NCBI GenBank assembly: GCA_036571765.1
Contig: BROE01000022.1
Span: 14,465,576 to 14,529,575 of the forward strand
Direction: 5' to 3'
Length of the DNA stretch: 64,000 nt
From: Plecoglossus altivelis
Taxonomy: Eukaryota > Chordata > Actinopteri > Osmeriformes > Plecoglossidae
Under the pieces are notes generated by a model. That model saw nothing but the letters and a program-made list of their open reading frames with translations. It was not told the DNA's origin and made no database searches. This document shows, in pieces, positions 24,301-36,409 of this stretch; the stretch's first letter is position 1, and every line of letters starts with the position of its first letter. The position numbers and the translations under genes are program-made.

Positions 24301-27300
24301 ACATTGTTAGATTTTATATAGGATGAATATTGGTGTGCAAGTACGTAGGCCCAAAGTGATATTCAATAAATAATTACAAAGTCTACAACTTTACAAATGT
24401 TCACCGTAGTCTACAATTAATGTAATCAAATCTTAACATGGTTTTCATACAAATATATCAAATACTACGTATATTGTATCATCCTAAAGCCAAATTCGTT
24501 AGCGTCTCGCGAAAAAATTCGACCAGCTGTCGAATCTATCGCTGCACAGCGCAAGACAATCACAGTGCTTTGCGGCCTGCGTGGTCGTTCCAATTTGATA
24601 TCATAGGCGCCGAAAGAAAAAAGGCTGCGCTTTGCAGCTAATGGCGGTGCTTTACAGCGCTCTGCAGCCAGTATGTTTCTAGCATGAGTCCAAGTACATT
24701 GCGATGATCTGAAGAGCTTAAGAGCAGTGATGTGTTGTTCGTGAACGATTTGTTCATTTTGAACGAATCTTTCTAAGGACTCGGGAGTAATGAGTCACCT
24801 CAAAGTAAATATCATTCAAGTCTTACAACTTGAGACAGCAGTCATGCAAAAGAGAATGCGGTATCTATTTCCTCAACTTAGTATATGGAGGTCACGTGAA
24901 AAAGGATCTACAGACTCGGCAAAGGAAAAGATTTTGATCCCGAAGATTCAGTTTTCAGAGGAACGGCTCATAACCCAAGACACGGTCCGGTGGTGAAGGA
25001 TACCCTCGTTCGGGTATGAGTCTGGATCATTTTCCACGTGACCTGGCTAGGTACAGTACTTGTAGGGGAAATCGAAACCAAGAGAAACAACAACTGTTGT
25101 CTTCGGATACGAATCCTTGAGATTATTTTCCAAGTGATCTGTAGACTTAGGCTCCGAAATGAAACGGAAAGGATGGGAAAGAATCATACCAAGTGTCATG
25201 ATGTTTGTATTTAATATGCTATAACATATTAGTCATTGTGCAAGTACAATATATTATATGTCCTTGGTGTCAATGAGACAATTAATTGAATAGTCACCAC
25301 TTATTTTAGGCGAAGTTTTAGTCATAAAAAATAATTTTAATAGATTAAGCTATTGCACATAGCCTATATATTTCTGTCATGTCAATTACTGAAGCCAATA
25401 CTTCCCTTTCCCCAAACTGTTAAGCTGTAGTACAGTATCCATAGACTTATTAATGAAACATACATTGGCCCAATTTGATCACTTTCTTACCCTCATTATA
25501 GATGGCTACACTAGACACATTAAAGTGCAGTGTGGGAATACTACAGAGTCTGTCAGAGGCCTTTACATTCTTAATTTTCATTTTAGTTTTTACATTAGAC
25601 ATATATATCGGTTCAAAATATCAGTTATTGGTCTTCTTAATCTGTAATAATCGGTATTTGCATCGGGCTTGAAAAACGCATTTCGGTCGTCCCTAAAATG
25701 ATCTTCCTTAAGGATGTAACTAACATAAAACTGTCCGTAGTACAGATAGAAAATGAATTATACTAGACCACACACTGACCATTACTTGGTATAACTGTGT
25801 GGCAGTCAATCGTGTTTTACAATCAAAATCAGATGGCTTGTATGACAGCGTTGTTGGAGACGGCCATGTTGTTTCTCCCTTACCTGCAGGCAGGGTCTCC
25901 TCCAGATTCCATCAGCAGTCTGACCACAGCTCTCTGGGCTGCAGACGAAGCTACATGCAGCAAGGTGAAGCCTGATGAGTCTATGGGCCTGTTGAGGAGG
26001 GTGATGGGGCTCCAGATGCCAGGACTCTCTGAGGGGGAGCTTTCTGTTCTCTCTCCCTCTTGGGCCACCTCCCTTTTTTGTTTCTGGTTGCTAGTTTCAG
26101 GATGCAGCTGCAGAAGGCAGAGCAGGGCGTCAACATCGCCAACCTTACAGGCTGTGTAGAGGGCATCTCTGAGGCCATACTCCCAGGACTCATTTATTTC
26201 CTCTGTTAAGACACAAAACAAGCCCTTAGTTACTAATAGCCTGGAAGTCAACACTTGGTAGAAAACATCACTGGGTGGTTCAATGATCAGTTAAGTCCTA
26301 CCCCTCTAATTACCCAGCCACCAACCCACAGCTCCACCAATTTTCCCAATATGTGGTAGCATCTCACCTTCCTCAAGATGAGTTTTTTCGCTTGGTTTCC
26401 ACCCGTCTCTGTTCCTCCCTGGTTTCTCCTGGTTTTCCTCCACCCCTACAGTCTTTGACGCCTCTCCCTTCTCTTCCTCTTCCACCCTGCTGCCTGTAGA
26501 GTGACAAGGGAGCACACCACCAATCATCAGAGCCCACCGTAGTATACTATATCTACATATAAGATAACTAGAGATGCCCCAATCCACATTTTTCTTATTC
26601 TGATCCTATTAACACCTGCAGATACTAATTAGATATTGATTCTGATAGAGCTCTATTTTTTAATCAACCACATGGCACTAATTAAAGGGGAAAAATACAC
26701 AAATTCCATTTAAATGCATTCAAAGGCTATTTATTTTAACCACATGTTTGGCTTCATATACAAACAGATAGCAGTAACAACTGCAACATTTCAAAAGTAA
26801 TATTTAAAATTTAAAAATGGTGTTTGTAGCTGGGACAAATAACAGAAAAAATGTGTCCCTGTGTTCTAAAACGAATGACTCTTTATTCAGTCATCTCCAA
26901 AATGGTAGAAGTAAGTACATGAGCATAGGGACTAACTGGTGAATGTAAACATCACGAATTACATCTCGACAATGAACAATGGCAAAGAAATATAGTTAAA
27001 TTATCAAAAAAGATTTGCATAAAGTTGACTGCATCTTTTGAGTACCTCATTGAGCGTCTGCTGCTGTCTGGAGTTGTTTTTTGGCCATTGGCTAGTACAA
27101 AGTCCTGCTAATATAATTCCACCCCTCGACTGCTGACTTTACACGCATTGCAAGTTTCTGTCTTGCATGTCTTTGTTTCACGTCTAAAACATCTCAAACC
27201 TGAGATGTTGATAACCCAGGGTTAAAAAAAAATATGACAAGTAACATGTTATCTGTGAAATGTTTTATTAATTTGTTCAATGGGGAAACTAATGCCAGTG

Positions 27301-30300
27301 TACTTTAGTCCCAGGTTAACGCTGTAGCTCTATGTGGATATTTATTTTATATTGCTGTGATGATTCCATTGTGACAATCTTGCTGTCCGTGAATATGTTT
27401 TTTCAGGTTGTAGTATTGCGGAGATAATAAAAAGCTACCTAACTGAACGATTCAAATTACTGAAAAGAAATCAAACTAAAATACTGATTACTGGGCAATT
27501 TCTGTTATAGTTTTTAAAGTAAATTAGAGAAGTTGTAATTGACAGAAGATTTGTTGTTTTGCCAATTTTAAGTGTTTTCAAGATTGTTTTGTTCTTATGG
27601 TTGTTCTTACTGTGTTGCACTTAGATTACAAATAGTTTATTGCAAGTGCGTGTCAGTTCATACTGTCCCAGTGTTTTTGCAGGGACCAGTTGGATGTTGA
27701 ATCAGATATTGATTCAGCACCATCAGTCCAATCTCTGACGAGTGAATGACATCTAGTTCAATATTAGATTAGTCCTATCTAACAAGTAACCCACACTCAC
27801 CTTCTGCCTCTCCTCTACACCCTTCCATCCTTTTCCTCCTCCTCCTGTATCTGGAGGGCTTGAGCTCGTGCTCTCGCAGATCCAGCATGCTCAGCGTTAC
27901 CTCCGCCAACTCCAGCTCTACAACTTCTCCCTCTGCATTGTTTCCCTCCCTTTCTATAGGAAGGGCTGAGACACACCGGAGCACAAGCAGACATGCAGGT
28001 CAAACACAGATTATTCTCAAATGGTTGGCTCTTGAATTTTTGAAAGTATTAATGACTCACCAGGGTGGTCTTGATCCAGGTCTGAGGCTGGTCTTAGCTT
28101 TGCCATCTTCTTCCTCGACACCTTCTTAGAAGGATTGAGGATGTCATAGATGTCTGTTTCTTTACCTGTGATTTGAATGTTTACACAAACACATTATCTT
28201 GTCACTCCCTTAATGAATCTTTTTTTACAGACAGACATGCACGCTTGCCCCCAACAGTCTCAGAATAAGTTAGTAAGGAAGTAGGTAAGTCACACCGTAA
28301 ACAGGAATCGTGGACAGCATCTCGTGTACTCTCTTGATCTCTTGGAAGGTGGCTCTACGTGTGGCGAAGGGCAGCGTGCGGATCCGGACATCCTTCTTGT
28401 CCAAGGGAGCTGTACGCCCACTAAAAAATATGTTTTTATTGTAACTGGGAGCTCTGAGGAATATCAGGCTGGCTTCCTTCAGGTGCTCTGCCCAGCCCTC
28501 CAGCAGGTCCTTGATCTCCTGCAACCGAGACAAAACATGGACAGATGGAACATCAGCTGAGACCTAAGACAGCTCAAATACTCATATTTACGAGTGAACA
28601 CAAAACTAAACTGTTAATCTACGTGTCCGAATGGAGGTCTTGTGTCATTTCCAGCAGGGGCTGTTGTCCTGTTTTTATCAAACCAATTGGACCAAGTTAC
28701 TATAAGTTTCAAATATATTTGTGTGTGTAGAAACTTATGGAAGAGTCATGTTTGTGACTGCAAGCCCAGGAATTTGGTCTCTTCCAGGAAGTCAGTCGCT
28801 TCACCTTAACGAGTGCAGCCTCGTTGTAGCGCCTCAAGGCGGCACCCGCTGATTTGGGAGTGTGGCTACGGTCCTTGGCATCGCAGAGACCCTGGAGAGT
28901 TCCACGCTTGGCACGCACCGTGTAGTGGTGGAACGTCTTATGTTGCAAAACTTCTCTTCTTTAAAAGAATTAAGTAGTGTCAAAGGCAGGGTAGGTAATG
29001 TTGTTGACCAGCACTTTGTCAAATTAGCTGAAAAATAATTCACATCCTGATAAAAAAAACAATAAATGTAATGGTTTGACAGTCCAATATCTGTTGGCAT
29101 TGCAGGGTTGAAACAAACATGATGAATCATTAGGGTTGGACCGGCACTAATGATAAGACAGCATTTAAGCCGAACACAATAATTGAAACCGGCTACTTGT
29201 CTTGCCTCTCGGCAGTAGTCAGGCAAGCGCATTCATATGTTTTGGTTTGAATCCTTTCAAATTCAAGCAAAACTGTGTGTGTTTGCAAAAATGTGTATAT
29301 CCTGCGTTTAAGCTAATGGAGAATAGCAGCTGTGGCAACTACCATCCTTATTGCCTAATAAAATGCCTGAATATCTTGCATAATCAGTTCTCAAATTCAT
29401 ATACATTGACAGTTTCAAGGTTTTACACAAAAAAAACAGAAGAATCTGTTGACAGCAATTGACTGAAACTGCTTGGATGGAAGAATACAGAAAGACCAAC
29501 CCTTGAAAAACAGCCCCAGCAAAGTGGCCTCCACCTGTCATGAGAATGATCCACACAGCCTTGCAGTTGACACTCTTGAGAGCGGTCACCAAGTCCACCT
29601 CTACATCAGACTGGAACAGAGGAGAGAGACAACAAAATGTATAAATATATACTTCATCCAAGGGTTTATGCGCAATTTGGTTTAAGCGAAGGAAGCATGT
29701 TTGTGTTAACAATAACCAAATCACTTTTTGATGAGACCCACTTAGTATGAGAATGATCAGCTGCCCAAGCTAAATTAGTTTCTACATGAATGAAGTGGAA
29801 CGCTAACACCTATTCAAACATTGTTCCAGGTTCATTCGACACAAAATCTATTCATAAGGAATAAGAGCCTCTGCACACCTTTGCCTGGAGCATGCAGCGA
29901 AAGACAGCCAGATACTGTCCCTGGGTGTTCTGGAACACTGCAATGTTTGACATCCGGTTGGAAGACTCTCCCACCAGATAGCCATTATTCTCAGCTGGGA
30001 TTACTTCAGGGTAATCCACAGCCCAGTCACTTGATGAGTCTTCAGAGTCAGAGTCTGTACCTGAGATACTGGACATGTCCTCTGACAGATGGAAAACCAG
30101 GGTGATACATTAGCCTACTCTAGTATACTAATTGTTACCCTTTCTTACAACTCACCGGTACCCGTCTTCCTCTCAAACTCCTCCATGGTGGCAGGTGGTA
30201 GCCCTACAATCTTTTGCCTAAGGTTAAATCGATGCCAGTCAAGTTTGTAATGGTCCATCTGAAAGTGGAATGTCAACACTTTAACTTTAAACTAGATTTC

Positions 30301-30750
30301 TGCTTTACAAGTCTTTCTTGTTTGTTATATTAGTAGTTCCTTATTTGTCCTACCTGCTCATCGCGGCAGTCAAAGTGACACTGGCAGGCTGAGCAGGCCA
30401 TCCTGTCAGCCCCCTCCCTTGTAAGCCTGCCCTCCTTCTGGCCACTACCCTCAGTTGGACACAATTCTGCATCTTGGGAGCAGAAGGGAGGGAGGGTAGC
30501 TTTGGCCGTCACTGAAATCAGTCCGAGTTTATTGGTGTAACAATGAATGTGGGGTTAAGACATAAAGCTTCTTTCAAAGTTCACTTGTTAGTTAGCTAAT
30601 CTGGTACCCACCTTGACTAACTGAAGATAAAAAGCTGTTGGAGAGAGAAAGCTGTTCATGGATGTTGGTCACATCTCGGAGCCCGTTTAGTGCCCCATCC
30701 ACTTGGCAGTAGTCAAAAATCGAGCAGTATTCCACCCCGGCTGACATCAT
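21307..30750 (-). CDS. ankzf1: ANKZF1/Vms1-type peptidyl-tRNA cleavage factor, 15 coding exons
   Basis: Cytosolic ribosome quality-control factor; the family releases nascent chains from peptidyl-tRNA on stalled 60S subunits and binds p97/VCP. Coding exons in transcript order: 30750-30612, 30511-30354, 30258-30156, 30081-29879, 29610-29501, 28955-28805, 28518-28296, 28165-28061, 27965-27801, 26493-26368, 26202-25884, 23718-23607, 21865-21698, 21616-21546, 21418-21307. They sum to 2265 nt, 754 residues, all phases agree; human ANKZF1 is 726. Order of domains: C2H2 zinc finger (CSACQCHFDCRDEQ then MDHYKLDWH); acidic Ser/Asp stretch; VLRF1 domain with GGGHFAGAVFQG, whose Gln is the proposed catalytic residue, and HKTFHHYTVRAKRGTLQG; ankyrin repeats (SGFTLLHVASSAAQRAVVRL); Lys/Glu coiled coil; C-terminal treble-clef zinc finger (RCWQCGESLL, FCTTHC). 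The start is one of two adjacent ATGs at 30750 and 30747. Confidence 0.93.
22513..22970 (+). mobile_element. Mariner/Tc1-group transposon 5' fragment
   Basis: Begins with the tip-like ACCACGGCCAAAAGTTTTGAG and continues with decayed N-terminal transposase coding sequence on the plus strand (ERRMVLEMIV-like and CSHNYFAQKGIH words near 22815-22915). No right-hand inverted repeat was found. It lies in the ankzf1 intron between exons 21698-21865 and 23607-23718, antisense to the gene. Fragment only. Confidence 0.55.
24720..25190. repeat. Interspersed repeat, copy 1 (hAT-MITE-like)
   Basis: Starts with GTTCGTGAACGATTTGTTCA, typical of fish hAT-type non-autonomous elements. The stretch 24828-24905, containing GACAGCAGTCATG, AATGCGGTATCTATTTCCTC and AGGTCACGTGAAAA, is closely matched by 35729-35810 outside the gene. 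It is therefore a dispersed repeat, not an exon. Located in the ankzf1 intron between exons 23607-23718 and 25884-26202. Confidence 0.6.
26571..27760. repeat. Probable hAT-like relic in an ankzf1 intron
   Basis: Begins AGAGATGCCCCAATCCACAT and, about 1.15 kb later, ends near an inverted similar stretch (CAGATATTGATTCAGCACCA). GATGC-A-CC-GAT words at the ends are typical of fish hAT elements. Ends are too diverged for exact borders, and no transposase is visible. Confidence 0.35.
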
Positions 30751-32185
30751 GACCTGACTTTGTCTCTGGGGCCACAAAATCTTATTTAGCAAGTGGCGAT
30801 CAAGTTAGGCTGTATGATATTCATCCAAACCAAATTGTCCCCCCCGTTTGTGTCATGTGATGAATATATTTGCATACCACTACTATGAAGCATTTCAGTA
30901 GAAACGTTGTTTGTTTAGTTTTTTTGTTTTTTACAGTTACCAAGAGGAGTGTTTCTATGTGTCAATGTTTATCGTCTTCGATACATTGAAAAGATATGTA
31001 AATTGTCTTATGATATGTTTTAAAAGCCTGTCACCATGACAGAGACCTTAATCCATATAGTATTGAAATTGGTGTAAGTAAACAGGTAAGTTGTGAGGTC
31101 CATTAAGTAACTGATCCCGACAGATTAATACCAATGCGGTCAATTTAACGCATTATTAACGAGTTGACGCAAACTAATTTTAATACCATACATTTTTATC
31201 GTGTGATTAACATCATTTTTTGCGTAGCAAACTTTACAATAGTTTATTCCCCATGCTGTTGCAACAGAAACTGCAACCACTCTGGATCTAGCTAGACTGG
31301 GAAAAAACAACAGGAAAGTTTACCTTTAAAAAGTTGTAAACGGGTCCATTAACAAGACAAGTCCAAAGTGATCTGTGTTTAGTTGTTGTGAACTGAGTTA
31401 TCAAAGCAGCACATCCAGTTTGAAACTCATGAGCTTTAGATCCCTTAGAAAGGGCTATTGAAGGGGCTGTTGTGTGAAAGTATTTTTTCTCCTTTTATTG
31501 ATGGACAGTGTGATATTGTGTGAGAGATTATTTGCTTAGAGTGTGAATGACTGCTTTAAGTGAGAATGCTGTGAAATCGAACACTACAGTATATGCAAAA
31601 AGGGCACACTTATTAGTGGTATCTTTCTTCCAATAACACATTGATTTGGAGCAGATAAGATCCTCTCCTCTATATGTCTAAAAACCACTAACATTGTCCA
31701 GTTGGAGTTTTGAGAAATGTGTTTATACCCTAAGATTAAAAAAACCTTTAAAAACGTCTAAATTCAGCAAATACTGTACACACGCATTTAAGTATTGTTA
31801 ATGTCATTCTATTACATAATTTCCCCAGGCATAACTAGTATTAAATCGTCTTTCAGGTAAAACGCTTAAACAGGTTTGTCTTCTCTAATTATAGTGGTCA
31901 CCAGTGTTGAGTTCTCATTGCGAGCAGTTTATTTGTAACGTAGTTGTATGTTAAATAGTACAACAGCGTAAGATTGTGACTTTATGAGCTACAGTAAACT
32001 GACTACGTGCCTCAATAGAGATGTTTACATATCTGGTGATATCTGGAGGTTAATTTATTGAGTAAAATGGTGGCTATATCGCGAGCTAAAGGTAACGTCG
32101 CACGGTTTAGCTACGTTTTAGCCTACGCATAATCAATATAATTTCATTCAAATACAAGTGAATGTATAGCTTTGTTATATTAAAC

Positions 32186-32265
32186 TCACCAGTAATCTGA
32201 AATACCCTTGTATTCTAAACACACGTTTTACCCTCTTGCACAGTCCAAAGACAGCAGCGCGTGCA
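32186..32265 (-). other. ankzf1: Probable ankzf1 5' untranslated first exon
   Basis: A GT donor context (CTG then GTGAGTTT on the minus strand, donor at 32186-32190) lies about 1.4 kb upstream of the first coding exon, which itself begins with a good acceptor at 30775 before the ATG. This fits a non-coding first exon of roughly 32191-32265. The transcription start cannot be set from sequence; no TATA box was seen. Confidence 0.4.
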
Positions 32266-33436
32266 AAGGTAGTAATACATTTTCTACGGATACCGAAAAG
32301 TGACAAATTAAAATGGGGTAGTTTCAAAGGTCAAACAACTCTCGGACCCGAATGCCGTCAAAAAAATTATAGTATTCAGTAATTGCTTTTTAAAAATTAG
32401 TCAACTACACACAACCATTTTCACAATGTACATTCACAAACAAACAAAAGTCAAGTAGATAATTTATTCTCTGAGTCAACAAAAGTACACAAAAAGTCTA
32501 CAAAGTCTTTAGCAACCAATAATCAAGTACAATTAACAGATTTTTCAGATTCCTTGTTATTTTGTCCTTGACATCACTTGCTTTGTGCCACTATCATGTT
32601 TTGGGTTCTCCAAGGATGCCTGCTGCATCAACGACTGCAGTTCACTTCTAGCTGGTCAAGTCAAGGGAAATCAGTCCGACATAATTCGGGACAGCTTTAC
32701 GGTCCCTTTGTACAATTAAACCATTCCTCTTATACAGTATATGAAACTATTTATTCTACCTGTCTCACAACTAGTCTATGCCTCGTTCGATGTTTTTTTT
32801 CATGTTCGTATGCTAAATGGTCAAATTCTTCTCCCTATCTGAGTACAACACGTCCACATACCTTTTGCCCATCTTCTCGTGTCTGTAACGACAGTTGATT
32901 TAGCCATGTGCATTAACAGACACAAATCATACCCTACAAATAAAGACCAGAAAAAAATATCGAAACTGAGCCGTTAGCTTACCTTTTCAACGCTACAAGT
33001 TCCAGCTTATGAAAAACCTGGGTTTTGCGATTTGATTCAGTTGAACCAAGGCCTCAACCAACTATACCAGTCTGCATCAAGAGGAGCATTCTGCGACCCA
33101 TCTCTTCAGTGCTACATTGTAATGTCAGGTCACACCATCTGTGATACAAGATAACTGGGAAACCTCGAAGAAGGGCACTTTTGCTGTCTACAAGCGAAGT
33201 TGTAAACTGAGACACAAAGTAGGATATATGCTGATTTTGTCAAATGAACACAGGTTTTGTAATTCTTATGAAAGTATTAAATTGTATTTTGGTTCATAGA
33301 CCAATTCTGTGGTGAATGCTGAGGATATAGCACTGTCTAGGGCCCTTCGGTGTGCAAGGTGTGGTCTGGGTGGTCTGTCCGTCATTTTGAAGTGAGTTTA
33401 AGTTAAATTATATACGATGTGGAAAAATTGACTTCC
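32266..33436. other. Intergenic, no gene recognised
   Basis: AT-rich. Open frames such as 32578-32898 (plus) show no domain or homologue that I recognise. Confidence 0.5.
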
Positions 33437-33440
33437 GGTG

Positions 33441-34159
33441 TGAAGGATATAATGATTCACTTATGCTAACCTATATGATTTACTAATGAAGAATATAATG
33501 ATTCACTTATTCGGAAATATATGATATTACATAATGAAGAATATAATGGTTCACTTGCTAACCCATATGATTTTACTTATGTTAACAATGAAGGATACAA
33601 TGATTTGCTTGTGCTGACCTATAAGATTTGTAAGGCAGACAGACAGTACTTTTCCATCATGCAAGAAAGGTAACACACTGTGGGAATCAAGAGGGAGTCA
33701 ACAGTCCACATATAATGAACAGTATGATATATGCCACTGTCTCATCTCGGGATGTGGGGAGTAGGGAATGTTATCTTCTTTCTGTGCAGAGTTAAAACAA
33801 ATACCTGGGAGAGAGAGGCAACAAAGAGGGTCCTATCCACCACATAAGGAGATAAGACGGCCCTCGTACCAGGAGCAGAAACCACCAAAGGCAGAGGAGC
33901 TCCTGTCCCAATTAGTGCATGATGTTATCTATATATTACTGTGGGTCTCCCAAGGAAAGGTGTCGTTCTTTGCTGTGCCGAGCATAAGACGCACGTAGTT
34001 GTGTGCTGTTAGGAACCTTGGAGCGACCCAGATATCTGCATTAGAATTGTACTGTTAGGGAATAAACTTCATTGAACTTAACTATACTGAATCCTGGTGA
34101 TCCATCTTACCACTCTCAATGCGTGAACACGTAACGGAGTAAAATCACATACTCCAACA
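33441..34159 (+). mobile_element. Solo LTR of an endogenous retrovirus-like element, with 4-bp TSD
   Basis: 719 bp, starting TGAAGGATATAATGATTCAC and ending ACATACTCCAACA, i.e. TG...CA. It is flanked on both sides by GGTG (33437-33440 and 34160-34163), a perfect 4-bp target-site duplication. The 5' part holds three to four degenerate ~50-bp direct repeats (33441-33620), as in U3 enhancers. AATAAA at 34062 is followed by about 95 bp to the end, as for R-U5. No gag, pol or env sequence is present, so this is a solo LTR left by recombination. The 4-bp duplication fits gamma- or epsilon-type retroviral integration. The family is not identified further. Confidence 0.8.
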
Positions 34160-34458
34160 GGTGTAATTGTAATTTTATTGTGCACATGCATTTGAATGTA
34201 CACCAAGTTGTGTTTATACTTTGTTTTCTTGTACGATAAACCCACTGCTGTTGTCTTAGGTTACAAAAACTTTAGACAAAAAACTGAATCCTGGCATAAG
34301 ATGAATACCGAGACTCCTGAAATTTGTTTGTGAATTCTGAAATTGTTTTTGAAAAAGCTAAATTAATGCTGTTATCCTGCTGAAAACAAAATAATTATGT
34401 TCAATTTGTGTAGCACCAACAAGAAATTGTAGTAAAAGTTGACGGACATCATAAGGCT

Positions 34459-34531
34459 GCCCGGATAGCTCAGTCGGTAGAGCATCAGACTTTTAATCTG
34501 AGGGTCCAGGGTTCAAGTCCCTGTTCGGGCG
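34459..34531 (+). tRNA. trnK-UUU: tRNA-Lys (anticodon TTT)
   Basis: 73-nt cloverleaf without intron. The acceptor stem GCCCGGA pairs with TTCGGGC (one G-T pair) and the discriminator base is G. The D arm includes TAGCTCAGTCGGTAGAG (A box), the anticodon stem TCAGA/TCTGA encloses CTTTTAA, and the T arm CAGGG-TTCAAGT-CCCTG contains the B box GGTTCAAGTCC. A short TTTT at 34539-34542 can stop RNA polymerase III. All stems are intact, so a working gene is likely. CCA is not encoded, as expected in eukaryotes. Confidence 0.96.
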
Positions 34532-34538
34532 ACGTCTG

Positions 34539-34542
34539 TTTT
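34539..34542 (+). terminator. RNA polymerase III terminator of tRNA-Lys
   Basis: A run of four T eight bases after the tRNA 3' end, the minimal Pol III stop signal. Confidence 0.6.
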
Positions 34543-34559
34543 GTGAAGCGAGTCTTACT

Positions 34560-35370
34560 TAATTAAACTTACGTTATGAAACAACATTCAAAAGCATGCA
34601 AAAGCAACACGCAGGTGAAGTATATGTAGGGCAAGATCTGCCATTATTATGAATAAATGTGTGGCCATTTTGCTTTGGACTTTAGAAATGCTAAATGCTT
34701 ATGAAAGTCTAATGCTAAGTCTATCGTTCCTATCCTCTCCCTGCTCTTTGCATTATTTGAAAAGTTAGACATGATTTCTAACTTTCCTATGTTTAGATTG
34801 GACAATACGAAGGGAATTTTAATCATCATTAGTGACGTTATTGGGGATATAGATGTGGATCTGCAACATGATTCAGGTGGATATTTAAATATCCATAACT
34901 CTATTGCAACATTTACTTTGACGATGATGATAATAGTGATTTTAGTGATTCTCGTGAGGAACATAACACTGTTAACCCCTTTGAGTACTCATGCAGGAAC
35001 ATGGTTAGTTTGTTAGTTGTACATATTGTTCTAAATGTGTTGTAATTTGTTTTCTACAAAACTGTAGATGTCCTAAATAAAACAGAACAATAATATACTC
35101 TAGGTGTAAATGAAGCGATAGGACATTCTGTGAAAATGGAGTAAAAATATTAATTACAAATTCTTTAACATCATTATATGCAAAGAAAGTGTATAGATCT
35201 TTTTATTATTATTATTGTGCGTACATAACACCAGACACTGTTTAAACAACATTATACCAACATTCCAAATAGGATTTCTATGGTAGAGCTTCAAAGCTAG
35301 ACCATTACAAACCAGACAAGCGACTAATTAAATGACTACAGTCGTCCTAATTGTAGGACCTGTGGATTGT
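34560..35370. other. Intergenic between tRNA-Lys and repeat cluster
   Basis: AT-rich. The frame at 34771-35016 shows a hydrophobic C-terminal stretch but no recognisable family, start context or neighbouring exon. I do not call a gene. Confidence 0.5.
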
Positions 35371-35379
35371 ATACAAGGG

Positions 35380-35815
35380 GTGGGGTCTCTGTCTCTCTTG
35401 ACAGTGGAATAGTCAATTTTACAGACTCGGTTCTTTGAATCTTGTTCATTAAAAAGAACAACTCTTTAGTCGAGTCACATTTTCATCTCAACTGTGTTTT
35501 TTCATTTCGGAAAAATGGGGGTTTGTATTAAATACAAACACCGTAACACTTTGTATGATTTCAAATGTGTAAATAGCACACTAATATTTAATGATTACCA
35601 CACACGACATTCAACTGTACGATTTTCTTTTAATTAAAAAACCTGTAACCTCAATCAATAAATCAATAGATGATGTAACGTAAACAAAAAAACGAATAAT
35701 CAGAAAAACGCATATAATTTGTGTTACAACTGAAGACAGCAGTCATGAGAAAAGGAATGCTGTATCTGTTTCCTCTACTGAACCTATATAGGTCACATGA
35801 AAAATAAATAATGAT
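35380..35815. repeat. Interspersed repeat, copy 2 (hAT-MITE-like)
   Basis: Contains GACAGCAGTCATGAGAAAAG and CTGTATCTGTTTCCTC at 35735-35780, closely similar to 24828-24905 in the ankzf1 intron. The left part has GGTTCTTTGAATCTTGTTCA followed by a partly inverted GAACAACTCTTTAGTCGAG, similar to the ends of copy 1. The two copies show the family is dispersed. Confidence 0.55.
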
Positions 35816-35825
35816 AGTTTGAGAG

Positions 35826-36360
35826 TTCAAGTTCAGGTTGTGCTTTATTGTCATTCCGCTACATGCGGGGGCATACAGTGGAACGAAGAGTCGTGCCTCA
35901 CTGAGCCACGGTGCTACAGAAGTACAGACATACAACAGTAGAGGTAAACAACAACCAATTTAAAATAAATATAACAATATTCCTATACATAAACTAAAAA
36001 AGATACAAACTATACAAACTGTACGAATTCTTACCGATGGGGAGCTGTACATGTGCAAAGAGTATTGTACGAGTATTGTACGTGCAAGGAATATGAGCGT
36101 GTAAACATACATATATTACAGAGTCTTTAGTGTAGTGTGTGTACACACAGCAGCGTGTATGAAAAGTGAATAGTGCAGTGGGTGAGTGACTAGTGCAAGT
36201 TTTCAGATTGTCTTAGTTTTGTGTGGGGAGTCAGAGAGACTCGGGAGAGTTCAGGGCTCTCACAGCCTGGGGGAAGAAGCTGTTGAGCAGTCTGATGCTC
36301 CGGAACCGTCTGAAGGTAGGAGCCGGAAGAGGCTGTGGGAGGGGTGGGAGGGGTTTGTTA
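35826..36360 (-). mobile_element. 3' end of a minus-strand LINE (CR1/L2/Rex1 group)
   Basis: On the minus strand this block reads towards a 3' end with AATAAAG (35838-35846) followed by CAACCTGAACTTGAACTC, the short tandem tail typical of such LINEs. The part at 36240-36310 (on the plus strand GGGCTCTCACAGCCTGGGGG, then AAGCTGTTGAGCAGTCTGAT) is a widespread fish LINE 3' region. The matching 5' part probably lies at 41054-41690 across the inserted RTE sequence. Confidence 0.65.
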
Positions 36361-36409
36361 TATTTATTTTAAATTGATTGTTGTTGTTTTTTTCCCTCCT
36401 TTTTTTCCC

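Noticed and set aside
25797..26159. 120-codon plus-strand frame
   Set aside because: Antisense shadow of the ankzf1 ankyrin exon 25884-26202, whose minus-strand frame matches the family and splices in phase.
34771..35016. 81-codon frame with a hydrophobic C-terminal stretch near the tRNA
   Set aside because: No family match, no neighbouring exon and low-complexity Ile/Val/Thr content; too weak to call a gene.
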